A stretch of 64,000 nucleotides of DNA, taken from contig QEKJ01000012.1 in assembly GCA_003096535.1 (NCBI GenBank), positions 1 through 64,000 of the forward strand, given 5' to 3'. The notes below the pieces were generated by a model. The model was not told where the DNA came from. It saw nothing but the letters and a program-made list of their open reading frames with translations, and made no database searches. The position numbers and the translations under genes were made by a program. Positions 1-8,721 of this stretch are shown here, piece after piece. This stretch comes from Agathobaculum butyriciproducens (GTDB taxonomy: Bacteria; Bacillota; Clostridia; Oscillospirales; Butyricicoccaceae). Positions within the stretch are counted from its first letter, which is position 1, and each line of letters opens with the position of its first letter.

Positions 1-119
1 AAGACCGTCTCCCTTCTGGTAGAATACTCGTCTTTATGATAACTCCCAGAAAGACTTTTTTCTACCTTTCCGTGTCTACTTTTATAATAGCATCAGTAAA
101 AGAGACGGAGGAAATTAGT

Positions 120-944
120 ATGATAGGCGCAATTATGATTCTTGCGGTCGTAGCGTATCTGGTTTGGACATTCTGGGGACGCGCTTTCCATGTGATCGGG
201 CAGTATAAAAAAGGCGGCAGTCAGTTCAAATTGTCTGAACCTCTGGATTATGAAGCCATTTATCAGAAGCTAAAGGAGAGACTACAGTATCCGGACAATC
301 GCAATCTGTTTTATGATGAATTTGGACAGCCTTCCATTGCAGGACGATATGGCACGTATACCATTCACACAGAGGATACGCTGCTGACTGTTCAGGCGGA
401 AACAAACGGCAAGCTGAATAAAAACATGCGGCAGACCGAGGAGGCAATGTGCTTGGCAGCGTATATCCGCAAGATTTTTGAGCCTGCGGCACCAGTCAAT
501 CCGTATCAGCTGTACAAGCGCATGAGACATGCACGGCGTAACGGCTTAATAATCAGCGTAGTGCTGATTATCGCTGCAGCGGCATATTCTATGGCTGTGC
601 TGTCTCCGGCACTGGACGATACGGCAAAGGTGCGTAATGCGTATCTGTCGCAGTATAGCACAACGGTTACGGTAGGCGATGCGTTCGATAATTTCTTTGG
701 CTCGCCCAAGTGGAAGGCGTACGAGGAAGGTACGCAGGAGCGAGTCGATTTTCAGGGAAACTGCACGTATTCTGGCGAGCAGGTACAGGTTCGCATTGTG
801 TTTGGCATCTACGGGGATACGTTCCAGGTAGATTCGGTGCAGATCAACGGCAAGGAGGCACCGGCGCTGATTTCGGCAGGTCTGTTCTCTGCGGTTTACG
901 GAGAGACGGATTCGTCCGGAGGGACGGTATCCAGTGCAGAATGA
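120..944 (+). CDS. Hypothetical membrane protein
   Basis: I do not recognise a family for this 274-residue protein. The ATG at 120 is preferred over the in-frame ATG at 36 because GGAGG lies seven bases before it and translation then begins directly in a hydrophobic helix (residues 2-16). A second membrane segment lies at about residues 141-161. The stretch between them is soluble. About 100 residues after the second helix carry a compact domain with the string VGDAFDNFFGSPKWK, which recalls small extracytoplasmic domains in other clostridial membrane proteins (memory only). It is followed closely by two more genes in the same direction, so an operon of envelope proteins is likely. Function unknown. 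Confidence 0.75.
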   Translation: MIGAIMILAVVAYLVWTFWGRAFHVIGQYKKGGSQFKLSEPLDYEAIYQKLKERLQYPDNRNLFYDEFGQPSIAGRYGTYTIHTEDTLLTVQAETNGKLNKNMRQTEEAMCLAAYIRKIFEPAAPVNPYQLYKRMRHARRNGLIISVVLIIAAAAYSMAVLSPALDDTAKVRNAYLSQYSTTVTVGDAFDNFFGSPKWKAYEEGTQERVDFQGNCTYSGEQVQVRIVFGIYGDTFQVDSVQINGKEAPALISAGLFSAVYGETDSSGGTVSSAE

Positions 945-965
945 ATATAAAGCAGGTGAAACCGT

Positions 966-2288
966 ATGTTTTTTAAGAAAAAACAGGAACAATCGGCAGA
1001 ACTAGCGGTAGTGTCAGCAGAATCGTCTGCTGAGCGAAAACTGCCGCTGATTCTGCGCTGGCCAATCAGTATCATACTTTTGTTCGTCATGCCTCCATTC
1101 GGCACGGCTGTGGGCATTGGATTAGCAGTTGCACGGCTGATTTTTAACCACAAATATCCGAAATATAAGCTGAAGCTGTGGACAAAACTTATTATTTCGG
1201 CACTCTGCATTGCGTTCGTAATATGGGCTGTTGTCACAGCGCCCGAGAGCAGCACGACCACATCAGCAGAGGCAGTACCAACAGAACAGGGTGAATCGCA
1301 GGCCACCGAAACAACATCTGAAGCGACAGAAAACAAAACCGTAGAGCAAGAAACAACTTCTCAGGCGGAACAGCAGGCGGCCTCCGAACAGAAAAAGCAG
1401 GAAGAGGCAGTTCAGGCGGCGAAGGATGAGACAGAGAAACAGCAGAAGGAGGCAGAAAAGCAGCAAAGGCAGGAGGAGAAAGCTGCTAAAAAGCTGGTAC
1501 GTCAGCAAAAACGTGCCAACCGGAAAATCGAGAAGGCACTGAGTAAGGAGAAAATCGAGAAGGCGGCAAAAAAGCTCTCCCACGTGAAGGAAAACTGGGT
1601 ATACGCCTACTATCAGGGGCTGCTGCCGGATTTGATCGAACAGGACGACCGCACACAGCTCGACCGTTATCTCACAATCTACAGGCAGGCGTTTCCGGAG
1701 ACAGAGCAGATGAAGGACGTGCTCACGGCGTGGGATCAGATCTGTGACGACCAGAAGAAGATGGACGAACTGGACAAGAAATACCGTTCGGACTATTCGG
1801 GCGGCATGTCCGGTGCGATAAGTGCTGTGGATAAGGCGGAGGAGCGCACGTTTTATCTGCAGTATAAGCTGAAAAACTCTGCCGCGAACAGCAAAAACAG
1901 CGTCATCAGCGCAGTGGGCGAGGCAATCGGCGCGGCGCAGGAGTCGCTGACCGGTACCTATGAGTATCTGGCGAACAACGTGACGAACGACTTTATTCCG
2001 TCGATGTTGCAGGGCAACATCGATATGAATGTGTACCCGGGCGATGAGCAGTATGTGCTCATCACGACCAAGCCGTTTTCGCAGGCGGGTGCAACGACGG
2101 TGTATGCTTACCAGAGCGGAACGCGCACGCTGACAACCTCGGACGGCTTTGAGAAGGAGGTCGAGTGCTATCGCGTGATGGACAGTACCACGCGGGACAC
2201 AATCCGGCAGGATTACGAAACGTATTCGGTAGCCGGTATGTCGATCGTGGAGGCAAGCCAGCACATGCAGGAATTGTTAAACAAGTAA
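966..2288 (+). CDS. Hypothetical membrane protein with long charged coiled-coil region
   Basis: This 440-residue protein has two hydrophobic segments near the N-terminus (about 26-60 and 71-93). A low-complexity Ser/Thr/Glu stretch follows, then about 100 residues rich in Gln, Glu, Lys and Ala (about 120-210) that should form a coiled coil. The C-terminal half is soluble and ends in a domain that I do not recognise. It starts 21 bp after the upstream gene and ends 18 bp before the downstream lipoprotein gene, so the three are probably co-transcribed. The arrangement suggests a membrane-anchored extracytoplasmic stalk, but no function can be assigned. An antisense open frame over the coiled-coil part is a by-product of composition. 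Confidence 0.75.
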   Translation: MFFKKKQEQSAELAVVSAESSAERKLPLILRWPISIILLFVMPPFGTAVGIGLAVARLIFNHKYPKYKLKLWTKLIISALCIAFVIWAVVTAPESSTTTSAEAVPTEQGESQATETTSEATENKTVEQETTSQAEQQAASEQKKQEEAVQAAKDETEKQQKEAEKQQRQEEKAAKKLVRQQKRANRKIEKALSKEKIEKAAKKLSHVKENWVYAYYQGLLPDLIEQDDRTQLDRYLTIYRQAFPETEQMKDVLTAWDQICDDQKKMDELDKKYRSDYSGGMSGAISAVDKAEERTFYLQYKLKNSAANSKNSVISAVGEAIGAAQESLTGTYEYLANNVTNDFIPSMLQGNIDMNVYPGDEQYVLITTKPFSQAGATTVYAYQSGTRTLTTSDGFEKEVECYRVMDSTTRDTIRQDYETYSVAGMSIVEASQHMQELLNK

Positions 2289-2306
2289 AAGAAAGCAGGG
2301 AGAATC

Positions 2307-3719
2307 ATGAAACAAAAGATTTGCGGTTTGCTTGCCATGCTGCTGCTGTTATCCGGCTGCGGCTCAAGCACCCCGACCGACACCTCGCCGATGAGCGAGG
2401 ACGAGATCACGCAGATGTACAGCGATCCGGATTCGTTCAAGGGCCGCACGCTCGAGCTGTACGGCCGTGTGTTCAACGAGCCAGAGTACGATGACGACGG
2501 CGTGTATTTCCAGATGTGGGGAGACCCGGAGAACGGAGAGCGCAACACGATCGTAGCCTGCAAGGACACCTCGCTCAAGCTGCAGGATGATGATTATGTG
2601 CATATTTTGGGCAGTGTTTCCGGTAAACACGAGGGCGAAAACGCACTGGGCAGCAAAATCATCGCGCCTGCGATCGTTGCGGATTCGGTAGAGGTGGTAA
2701 CTTATCAGGAGGCCTGTGCGCCGACGCTGTACACCGCGACGGTGCAGACAGCGGCGCAGACACAGTGCGGCTACACGGTTTCGGTCGACTCGGTGGAGCT
2801 GGCGGAAAAGGAAACACGCGTTGCGGTTACGGTGACGAACAACGGTGCAGCGGCGTTCAGTATCTACGATTCCAGCGCAAAAATTGTGCAGAACGGCAAG
2901 CAGTTCGAGCGGGAGTACAACTCTTATGCGGATTATCCAGAGCTGCAGTCGGATTTGATGGTCGGCGCGAGCACGACCGGCATCATCACCTTCCCGGCAC
3001 TGGAAAAGGCGGATTTTGACATCACGCTGACTGGCTCGTCGGATGATTGGGACGAAAGCATTGCGCCGTTTACGTTCCATTGCACGTTCGATGACGCGGC
3101 AGCGCAGACTCAGCAGGAGCTAGCGGCGGAACAGGCGGCGCCGACCTACATGCTGTACGACGGCACAGCGACCAAGTCTATCGACCTTTCGCTGACCGAT
3201 ACCGTAATTGGCAGCAATAAACTGTGGCCGACGGACACGAAAACCATTACCACGGATGATCTGTCCAAGCTGACGCAAAATGAGGTTGCGGCCGTGCGCA
3301 ATGAGATTTATGCGCGGCACGGCTATACTTTTACCACGGATGAATGGAAAATTTTCTTTGCCTCGGCGGAGTGGTATCATGCGGACAGTGCGTACTCCAA
3401 CGATATGCTGAATGCCACGGAAAAAGCGAATGTGGATACCATTCTGAATTACGAAAAGAGTGCAGGCGGACAGCAGGAGAAGACCCGGCCGGAGGATATG
3501 GCATCGCAGGCCGCGCTGAATTACTGCCAGACGACCGGCTGGACGAACAGCCGCGTCAATTTTGTGGAAAGCCGTCCGGCGGGCGGATATTATGTCAATG
3601 TGATGAAGATAGACGACTCGGATAACAGTTATGAGGAAAATTATGTGGTGACGGTCGAAAACGGAAAGGCAATCGTGACCGGCACCGAGCAGTTTGGCGA
3701 ATTTACGCCGATCGATTAA
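2307..3719 (+). CDS. Lipoprotein with YARHG domain
   Basis: A 470-residue lipoprotein. The N-terminus is a short lipoprotein signal with lipobox LSGC (Cys18). The middle (about 130-270) looks like beta-sandwich material. At about residues 320-385 is a YARHG domain, recognisable from NEIYARHGYTF followed by a Trp/Tyr-rich segment (WKIFFASAEWY) and an acidic helix. YARHG is an extracellular domain of unknown function, common in Firmicutes lipoproteins. The last 70 residues form another small domain. It is the third gene of the first operon and is followed by a strong terminator. Export and lipid attachment are well supported; the role is not. Confidence 0.8.
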   Translation: MKQKICGLLAMLLLLSGCGSSTPTDTSPMSEDEITQMYSDPDSFKGRTLELYGRVFNEPEYDDDGVYFQMWGDPENGERNTIVACKDTSLKLQDDDYVHILGSVSGKHEGENALGSKIIAPAIVADSVEVVTYQEACAPTLYTATVQTAAQTQCGYTVSVDSVELAEKETRVAVTVTNNGAAAFSIYDSSAKIVQNGKQFEREYNSYADYPELQSDLMVGASTTGIITFPALEKADFDITLTGSSDDWDESIAPFTFHCTFDDAAAQTQQELAAEQAAPTYMLYDGTATKSIDLSLTDTVIGSNKLWPTDTKTITTDDLSKLTQNEVAAVRNEIYARHGYTFTTDEWKIFFASAEWYHADSAYSNDMLNATEKANVDTILNYEKSAGGQQEKTRPEDMASQAALNYCQTTGWTNSRVNFVESRPAGGYYVNVMKIDDSDNSYEENYVVTVENGKAIVTGTEQFGEFTPID

Positions 3720-3736
3720 TTAACAGAATAAATCAA

Positions 3737-3780
3737 AAAATCAGGACGGAAGGCTCGAGAGACCTTCTGTCCTGATTTTA
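3737..3780 (+). terminator. Intrinsic terminator after the YARHG lipoprotein
   Basis: AATCAGGACGGAAGG pairs with CCTTCTGTCCTGATT across a nine-base loop and is followed by TTTA. It ends the first operon. Its stem resembles the second terminator near 6028-6065, which uses GGACAGAAGG/CCTTCTGTCC. Confidence 0.8.
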
Positions 3781-3855
3781 TTAGAGGGGGGTTGGTGATA
3801 TGGTTTGGTTTGGAAATTTTTTAACTAAGTGAATTGGTAGTTTGTGTGAGATTGG

Positions 3856-4548
3856 TCAGTCGATGCGCTTTACCAGATCCTCCGGAATCTTGGCAGTGCC
3901 CTGACCGTAATACTGGAATACGTCAACCATCTGCTGAATCTGTGCGTCGCTCATCTGCTTGATCTCGCCGTTGACGCAGGCCGCGCGGGCAGCCAGATAG
4001 CATTTTGCGGCTTCTTCGAGGTAGACCGCAGCGTAAAGCGCCTGATTGAGATCCTTGCCGACCGTCATAACGCCGTGCTGAGACAGGATAACGGCATGAC
4101 CGTTGCCGACGTACTTAACCGTATCGATGCCCATATCGATCGAGCCGGCAGCCGAATAGGGTGTGATCGGCACGTTGCCGCCGGCGGCATTGGCCAGTGC
4201 GGTAATACATACGCGGAACTCGGTCAGACCCGGAATGAGCGAAACCGCAGTTGCGTACGGCTGGTGGGTGTGGATAACGGCGTTGATGTCCGGACGCTCG
4301 CGGAAGATATGCAGGATAGCCGGTGTGTCGGACGAAGGCTTGCGGGTGCCCTCGATGACATTGCCATCGATATCCATGACGATCATATCATCCTCGACCA
4401 TCTTCTCGTACATCATGCCGGACGGCGTAACGAGAATCTCGCCGGTCGGCATGCGCACGCTCAGGTTGCCGCAGGTCAGCGATACCAGTTCATAGCGGTC
4501 GAGCAGGATACCGGCTTCGATGATTTCTTTTTTCATTTCCGAAAACAT
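3856..4548 (-). CDS. Class II aldolase/adducin family protein (fuculose-phosphate aldolase-like)
   Basis: At 230 residues this has the usual length of L-fuculose-phosphate aldolase and L-ribulose-5-phosphate 4-epimerase relatives, Zn-dependent enzymes of sugar-phosphate cleavage or epimerisation. Visible signatures are CGNLSVR, VTPSGM, a substrate loop SSDTPAILHIF, the metal-binding HTHQPYA and a later HGVMTVG histidine. AGGAGG stands eight bases before the ATG. It lies 12 bp after a broken HAD phosphatase on the same strand. A second, truncated aldolase tail survives at 5389-5486, so the locus once had two. It could act on a sugar-acid or deoxysugar phosphate; the substrate cannot be read from sequence. 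Family confidence is high, exact activity low. Confidence 0.85.
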   Translation of the reverse strand: MFSEMKKEIIEAGILLDRYELVSLTCGNLSVRMPTGEILVTPSGMMYEKMVEDDMIVMDIDGNVIEGTRKPSSDTPAILHIFRERPDINAVIHTHQPYATAVSLIPGLTEFRVCITALANAAGGNVPITPYSAAGSIDMGIDTVKYVGNGHAVILSQHGVMTVGKDLNQALYAAVYLEEAAKCYLAARAACVNGEIKQMSDAQIQQMVDVFQYYGQGTAKIPEDLVKRID

Positions 4549-4560
4549 GATGAATTCCTC

Positions 4561-5039
4561 CTAAAAAATCGTGAGCAGCTGTTTCGGTCTGCGGACGATG
4601 AATTCCGGATGGTAGGGTAGCAGCATTTCGAGCGGCTGATAGCCCCAGGCGGCAGCAGCGGCTGCCGTTTGCGTGTTGCGTGCAGTCTGCATGTCCACAT
4701 CGGTGTCGCCAACGTAGAGTATCTGCTCACGCGGTATGCCCAGACGCTCGAGCACAGGGTCCATCGAGTACGGATCGGGTTTGGAGATGGTCTCCGGCGT
4801 CTGTCCGACGCACAGTTCCATCGCATCACCGAAAAATCGGTCGATGAGCGCACAGGCAACGGCATTGGGTTTATTCGTCAGAACGGCGTTCTTGATGCCA
4901 CGGGGTTCAGCTCCGCAAGCGTTTCACACACCCCTGCATACGGCTGGGTGAGATAGGTGAAATCGCTGAGGTATGCGGCGCAGTCGTAATCGCGTATCGC
5001 GGGCTGAAGTGCGGCGACCCGATCGGGCGGGCAGCCGCC
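4561..5039 (-). pseudogene. HAD phosphatase remnant (phosphoglycolate phosphatase-like), frameshifted
   Basis: The C-terminal two thirds of a Gph-like HAD phosphatase are present but split between frames. The upstream frame carries TQPYAGVCETLAEL. The rest continues in another frame as RGIKNAVLTNKPNAVACALI, then KPDP and the motif IV segment LYVGDTDVDMQTARN, and ends in PKQLLTIF. The shift lies near 4900-4920, inside what is normally PYxGV-ETLxxLkxRGIKxAVxTNKP. The N-terminal DxD nucleophile motif is missing altogether: the open frame upstream is transketolase, not HAD. The product could not be a working phosphatase. Confidence 0.7.
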
Positions 5040-5388
5040 GAGCTTCTTGCCGGTCAGATCCTCGACAGCGGATACGAGGTGCATGGCATCAATGCCGTAC
5101 TTCTTCATCAGGTACATTTGGGATGCACCGTGCGGATAGCCCGGCAGGCCGATCTTGACCAGACGCTTGCCCAGTCCGTTCTCCGCGATAACATCAGCAA
5201 CAGCGGAGCCGAGACCGCCGATATCCAGATGGTTTTTGATGGTAACAACGCCGTACTTGCTCTTCTTGATGGCCTCAACGATGGTCGGGTCGGTGAACGG
5301 CTTGAGGGTGGAAACGTGCATATGCTGTACGGAAATGCCCTTTTCCTTCAGAACTGCGGTAGCGCGCATGGCTTCCTCGCACAGCTTT
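5040..5388 (-). pseudogene. Transketolase C-terminal fragment
   Basis: About 115 residues match the C-terminal domain of transketolases, with KEKGISVQHMHVSTLKPF, VVTIKNHLDIGGLGSAVADV and a last helix pair ending VEDLTGKKL. The ThDP-binding and pyrimidine-binding domains are absent. The reading frame runs straight into the HAD remnant downstream and ends at its upstream side at an abrupt join (about 5385-5395) with a fragment of opposite polarity. It is not a duplicate of the intact C-terminal subunit at 20129-21100; the sequences differ substantially. It is a broken relic of another transketolase. Confidence 0.7.
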
Positions 5389-5486
5389 ATTATAATTGTA
5401 AGGCAGCCGGTCAGGAGCCGAAGCTGTTGAATGACGAGCAGATCAGCTCGGTGCTGGAGGCATTCCAGACCTACCGACAGAAATAA
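5389..5486 (+). pseudogene. 3' tail of a sugar aldolase gene
   Basis: The last ~30 codons of a class II aldolase-like gene remain in the plus orientation: CKAAGQEPKLLNDEQISSVL followed by EAFQTYRQK and a stop. This resembles the C-terminal helix of the intact aldolase at 3856-4548 (SDAQIQQMVDVFQYY) but is a different sequence. Everything 5' of it has been replaced by minus-strand transketolase sequence, which marks a recombination or inversion breakpoint. Confidence 0.5.
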
Positions 5487-5507
5487 ATTTTGCAGGAGGG
5501 GACCATT

Positions 5508-5915
5508 ATGGAGGAAAAATGCGTATACTGCGGCGGTGATCTGCCGGAAAAGCCGACTAAGGTAAAGGTGCGCACACGCTCGTTTGAGGTGTGCTGTGCG
5601 GATTGTGCGGAAAAGACCGAACAGTATATCAAGCTGGATAAGCGATTCAAGACCGCACTGTATCTTCTGGTCTTTCTGGGCGGCATCGGATTTGTTATCA
5701 GTGCATTTTTCGGCGGTGACAGTCCGCTGCGCATGATCGGTGCGTATGCCGGTCAGCTTGTTGCGGGACTGACGTTTATCGCGTTTCCGTATCCGGTCAC
5801 CTCGTTTGAGAGCTTTCACGCGATGAGCATCCGCGGCGTAACGCGGCTGACGCGCATTATCGGCCTTGTGTTGAGCGTGTCGGCAGTCGTGCTGATAGTG
5901 CTCACGCTGCGATAA
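5508..5915 (+). CDS. Small zinc-ribbon membrane protein
   Basis: A 135-residue protein. The ATG at 5508 is preferred over the one at 5490 because GGAGGGG is then correctly spaced. The N-terminus has a four-cysteine zinc-ribbon pattern (CVYCGG, then VCCADC). Two hydrophobic segments follow at about 48-66 and 75-95, and a third at the C-terminus. It probably sits in the membrane with a cytosolic metal-binding knuckle. I know no named family. It lies immediately downstream of the truncated aldolase tail and may originally have been co-transcribed with that aldolase; its present promoter is unclear. Confidence 0.65.
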   Translation: MEEKCVYCGGDLPEKPTKVKVRTRSFEVCCADCAEKTEQYIKLDKRFKTALYLLVFLGGIGFVISAFFGGDSPLRMIGAYAGQLVAGLTFIAFPYPVTSFESFHAMSIRGVTRLTRIIGLVLSVSAVVLIVLTLR

Positions 5916-5958
5916 AGAAAATTGTGCGATCGGTCTGACGAAAGTAAGGTCTTTCCAT

Positions 5959-6000
5959 AACCCCAAAGGGCGCTCAAAAGAGCGCTCTTTGGGGTTCTTT
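5959..6000 (+). terminator. Intrinsic terminator
   Basis: AACCCCAAAGGGCGCTC pairs with GAGCGCTCTTTGGGGTT around a short A-rich loop, followed by CTTT. It terminates the zinc-ribbon gene. Confidence 0.8.
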
Positions 6001-6027
6001 GCAGGATTGTCTGAGGTGATGGAAAGC

Positions 6028-6065
6028 AAAAGGACAGAAGGGTCCAAGTACCTTCTGTCCTTTTG
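6028..6065 (+). terminator. Second hairpin with stem AAAAGGACAGAAGG
   Basis: CAAAAGGACAGAAGG pairs with CCTTCTGTCCTTTTG over an eight-base loop. Because of the T/A-rich stem ends it could work in either direction, including for decayed leftward genes. The core GGACRGAAGG/CCTTCTGTCC is shared with the terminator at 3737-3780. Confidence 0.65.
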
Positions 6066-6139
6066 CGGAGAAAATTATATTTGTATTCTGTTTGGAGACT
6101 TGAATATAAAATAATAGAGAATAAATTGAATGTGAAATA

Positions 6140-6352
6140 AGAATGCAGTATAGCACACGCGGCAGATACCGTACCGGCTCATAACCTCGACCGGAGAATC
6201 AGTCGGAACGGATGCGATACGCAGCGTGCTGCGGGTACCAACGATTTCGGTCTCAACATGAGATGCAGTATTGGGATGATGGCAACCGCCTCGACGTTCG
6301 GGTCAGCGCATAGCTCCTTCGGGTCCTGATATACGGCTGTGCTCTTTGGGTG
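6140..6352 (-). pseudogene. Gfo/Idh/MocA dehydrogenase remnant
   Basis: Read on the minus strand, the sequence first encodes TAVYQDPKELCADPNVEAVA, the end of the Rossmann domain of an inositol-dehydrogenase-like protein. After a join near 6260-6275, in a different frame, it encodes HVETEIVGTRSTLRIASVP and SPVEVMSRYGIC, typical of the family's C-terminal sheet. The central ~150 residues, including the EKP catalytic motif, are deleted, and both ends are missing. It lies just downstream (in minus-strand terms) of iolI and may be a former second inositol dehydrogenase of the locus. Confidence 0.6.
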
Positions 6353-6384
6353 TGAATATGGAATTAATCTGCGATTCGGGAAAA

Positions 6385-7218
6385 TTAACCGAGGAACGGA
6401 CGGGTGGTTTCCGCGCCCATGCGGATCACATCCTCAGCAGGCATTCTCCAGTATTCCGGACGGAACAGCTCGAGGCACGCAGGGCCGTCGTAGCCGACTG
6501 CCTGTACCGCATCAGCAACCTCCTGCACCGGAATGGCACCCAGGCCGGGCATCAGACGGTGACAGTGGTCGAGGATGCCGAGCGGCAGGTCCTCGCAGTC
6601 GTTGATGTGGAACACGAACAGCTTCTCCTTGGGAATTTTGCGGATGAAATCAACGTCCGCGCACTTGTCGTGCAGGTAAACATTGATGCAGTCCACGGTC
6701 AGACCAACGCTGTCGCGGTTTACGGCGTTTACGATCTCGAGCGCCTGACGTACGCTGTTGACGCACCACTTCTTGTCGCCGATCGGCTCGAAGGACAGCT
6801 TGACACCGTACGGCTCGGCAATGTCGGCGAGTTCGTTCAGCACCTTCACCGAGTCGTCGAAAATTTCCTTCTCGTTCCTGGTGCAGATCTCATTGGTGAC
6901 AGTCGGCACCACGATGATATACGGATTGCCGATCTGCTGTGCCACCTTGCAGCCGAAGGTAAACAGCTCTACGAGCTTTGCCCACTCCTCCGGCGTGCAG
7001 AAGTTGATGTTTTCAATGGAGTTGAATGCAAACGGCTTGATATGGCTCTTTGCAAAAAAAGCCTTGAGATCGTCCACGGTGTGGGTTTTGAGATACTCCT
7101 GCAGCATATCAAGGCGCAGCTCGATATAGTCATAGCCGTACTTTTCGCACAGCAGCAGGTCGTTTTCAACCGTGGAATTTTCCTTGCAGGTTGCTTCGTT
7201 ATATCCGAGTTTCAGCAT
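6385..7218 (-). CDS. iolI: 2-keto-myo-inositol isomerase IolI
   Basis: A 277-residue TIM-barrel protein of the xylose-isomerase-like/AP-endonuclease 2 superfamily. It resembles Bacillus subtilis IolI along its length: LGYNEATCKEN at the start, LCEKYGYDYIELR, a metal-site region SFEPIGD, FHINDCEDLPLG and the tail CLELFRPEYWRMPAEDVI. IolI interconverts 2-keto-myo-inositol and 1-keto-D-chiro-inositol using a divalent metal, which widens the set of inositol isomers the cell can use. The ATG at 7218 is chosen because GGAGA precedes it; the longer frame has no good ribosome site. It starts 13 bp after the symporter gene, so it is the last gene of iolG-symporter-iolI. A former dehydrogenase relic lies beyond it. 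Confidence 0.85.
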   Translation of the reverse strand: MLKLGYNEATCKENSTVENDLLLCEKYGYDYIELRLDMLQEYLKTHTVDDLKAFFAKSHIKPFAFNSIENINFCTPEEWAKLVELFTFGCKVAQQIGNPYIIVVPTVTNEICTRNEKEIFDDSVKVLNELADIAEPYGVKLSFEPIGDKKWCVNSVRQALEIVNAVNRDSVGLTVDCINVYLHDKCADVDFIRKIPKEKLFVFHINDCEDLPLGILDHCHRLMPGLGAIPVQEVADAVQAVGYDGPACLELFRPEYWRMPAEDVIRMGAETTRPFLG

Positions 7219-7231
7219 AAGACAGTCTCCT

Positions 7232-8614
7232 TTACATTTCACCGCGCGCTTCACGCTCGGTGAGTTCCTTCATAATGGTGGGGTAAATCTTATCCAGCTT
7301 GTAGAACAGCAGGACGATAATGGCAACGATCCAAACGAGGATCGGACCGATTCTAAAGATAGAGGAAATCATTTGCTGGGCAGAAGTCGGCTGCATGGCA
7401 CCGCCGGTAACCGAGCTGAGGAAGCCTGCGCCCTCGAGCATGGCGGTCATAACCGCACTGGTGATGCCGGTGCCGATCTTAAAGCCGAGCGAGCCGCCGC
7501 CGAAGATCAGGCTTTCCTGACGCAGATGGCTCTTCCACTGACCGTACTCTACAACATCGCCCATCATGCCGAATACCAGAGAGGTCAGCGGAGCCTGACC
7601 GAGCGAGCGGATGATGGTCATTACCAGAATCCACCTGAAGCTCATCGGGTTTACCATAATGAGGGCATGGGCGATAACAACTACGATACAGCCGGCGAGC
7701 GACAGATTGCGCTTGTTGAATTTCTGCAGCAGCATCGGACACAGCAGCGCGCCAACGATCAGTGCGACGATCTCGGAGGTGTAAATGACGCTGTAATACC
7801 ATTCATCGTTGCCGAGAACATATTTGCAGTAGTACGGCAGGTCGGTGCCGATGATGGTGGTATGAACGCAGGTGACAGTCCACAGAATGAGCGTTGCCCA
7901 GAAATACGGGTTGCCAAGCAGCGCTTTAATCGCGCGGGAAGCGGGAACCTTGGGCTGCTCCTGTGCGGTGGATTCAAAATTAACGGTTTCCTTGCAGCGA
8001 ACAAAACAGATGACGAGCAGAGCAAGTGCGATGGCACACCAGATGCTCATGGTCTTGATCCAGGCGGCCTGATCGTTGCCGAACAGCTTGACGACCGGCA
8101 TAGTAAAGGTTACGGCAATGATCTTGCCGATCGGAGACAGTGCCATACGCACAACGGACAGCAGGTCGCGCTCGTGCGAGGAGCGGGTCATCATGGTGGA
8201 CAGGGTGCCGTAGGGCACGTTGATTGCGGTGTAGCATACGGTGGTGCACAGGTTATAAGTAACAAAAATGTACCAGAACTGAACGGTTGTGCTGCTGTGC
8301 GGCACACAGAACATCGCAACCGCGCACAGAACATACGGTACGCTCATCCATAAAATCCACGGACGGGCCTTACCCCATTTTGATTTGGTCTTGCTCACGA
8401 TGATGCCCATGATAACGTCGGACGAGCCGTCAAAAATACGCGAGATCAGCATGACCAGACCGACGGTAACGACCGGAATACCGCAGTAATCCGTATAGAA
8501 CAGGGTGAGCAGCGCGGTGATCATGCCGAACACAACGTTGCAGGCAGTGTCGCCTAAACCATAGGCAATGCGGGTTCCCCAGCCAAGGGAGGCAGTGTTG
8601 TTCTTTTCACTCAT
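7232..8614 (-). CDS. GPH-family sugar/inositol cation symporter
   Basis: A 460-residue MFS transporter of the glycoside-pentoside-hexuronide (MelB/UidB) type, with about 12 hydrophobic segments. Early motifs are GWGTRIAYGLGDTACN and FDGSSDVIMGIIVSKTKSKWG, the latter with the cation-site aspartates typical of GPH symporters. The ATG at 8614 follows AGAGGGG; the upstream TTG is less likely. It lies between iolG and iolI, so import of myo-inositol or another inositol by H+ or Na+ symport is the natural inference, although the family mainly carries sugars. A GC-rich hairpin separates it from iolG. Confidence 0.85.
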   Translation of the reverse strand: MSEKNNTASLGWGTRIAYGLGDTACNVVFGMITALLTLFYTDYCGIPVVTVGLVMLISRIFDGSSDVIMGIIVSKTKSKWGKARPWILWMSVPYVLCAVAMFCVPHSSTTVQFWYIFVTYNLCTTVCYTAINVPYGTLSTMMTRSSHERDLLSVVRMALSPIGKIIAVTFTMPVVKLFGNDQAAWIKTMSIWCAIALALLVICFVRCKETVNFESTAQEQPKVPASRAIKALLGNPYFWATLILWTVTCVHTTIIGTDLPYYCKYVLGNDEWYYSVIYTSEIVALIVGALLCPMLLQKFNKRNLSLAGCIVVVIAHALIMVNPMSFRWILVMTIIRSLGQAPLTSLVFGMMGDVVEYGQWKSHLRQESLIFGGGSLGFKIGTGITSAVMTAMLEGAGFLSSVTGGAMQPTSAQQMISSIFRIGPILVWIVAIIVLLFYKLDKIYPTIMKELTEREARGEM

Positions 8615-8649
8615 AAGGAGCAACCCCTCTTTCTCTTCTCAGAAAACGG

Positions 8650-8674
8650 AAGCCGCCGCCGGGTGCGGCGGCTT
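8650..8674 (-). terminator. Intercistronic GC-rich hairpin between iolG and the symporter gene
   Basis: AAGCCGCCGC pairs with GCGGCGGCTT. On the minus strand only a short T-rich run (CCGTTTTC) follows, so partial termination or 3'-end protection of the iolG message is more likely than a full stop. Confidence 0.55.
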
Positions 8675-8721
8675 GCCTTAACTCTTTCTCTTCTCTTTGC
8701 TTGTGGTAATGCGAGGATAAA

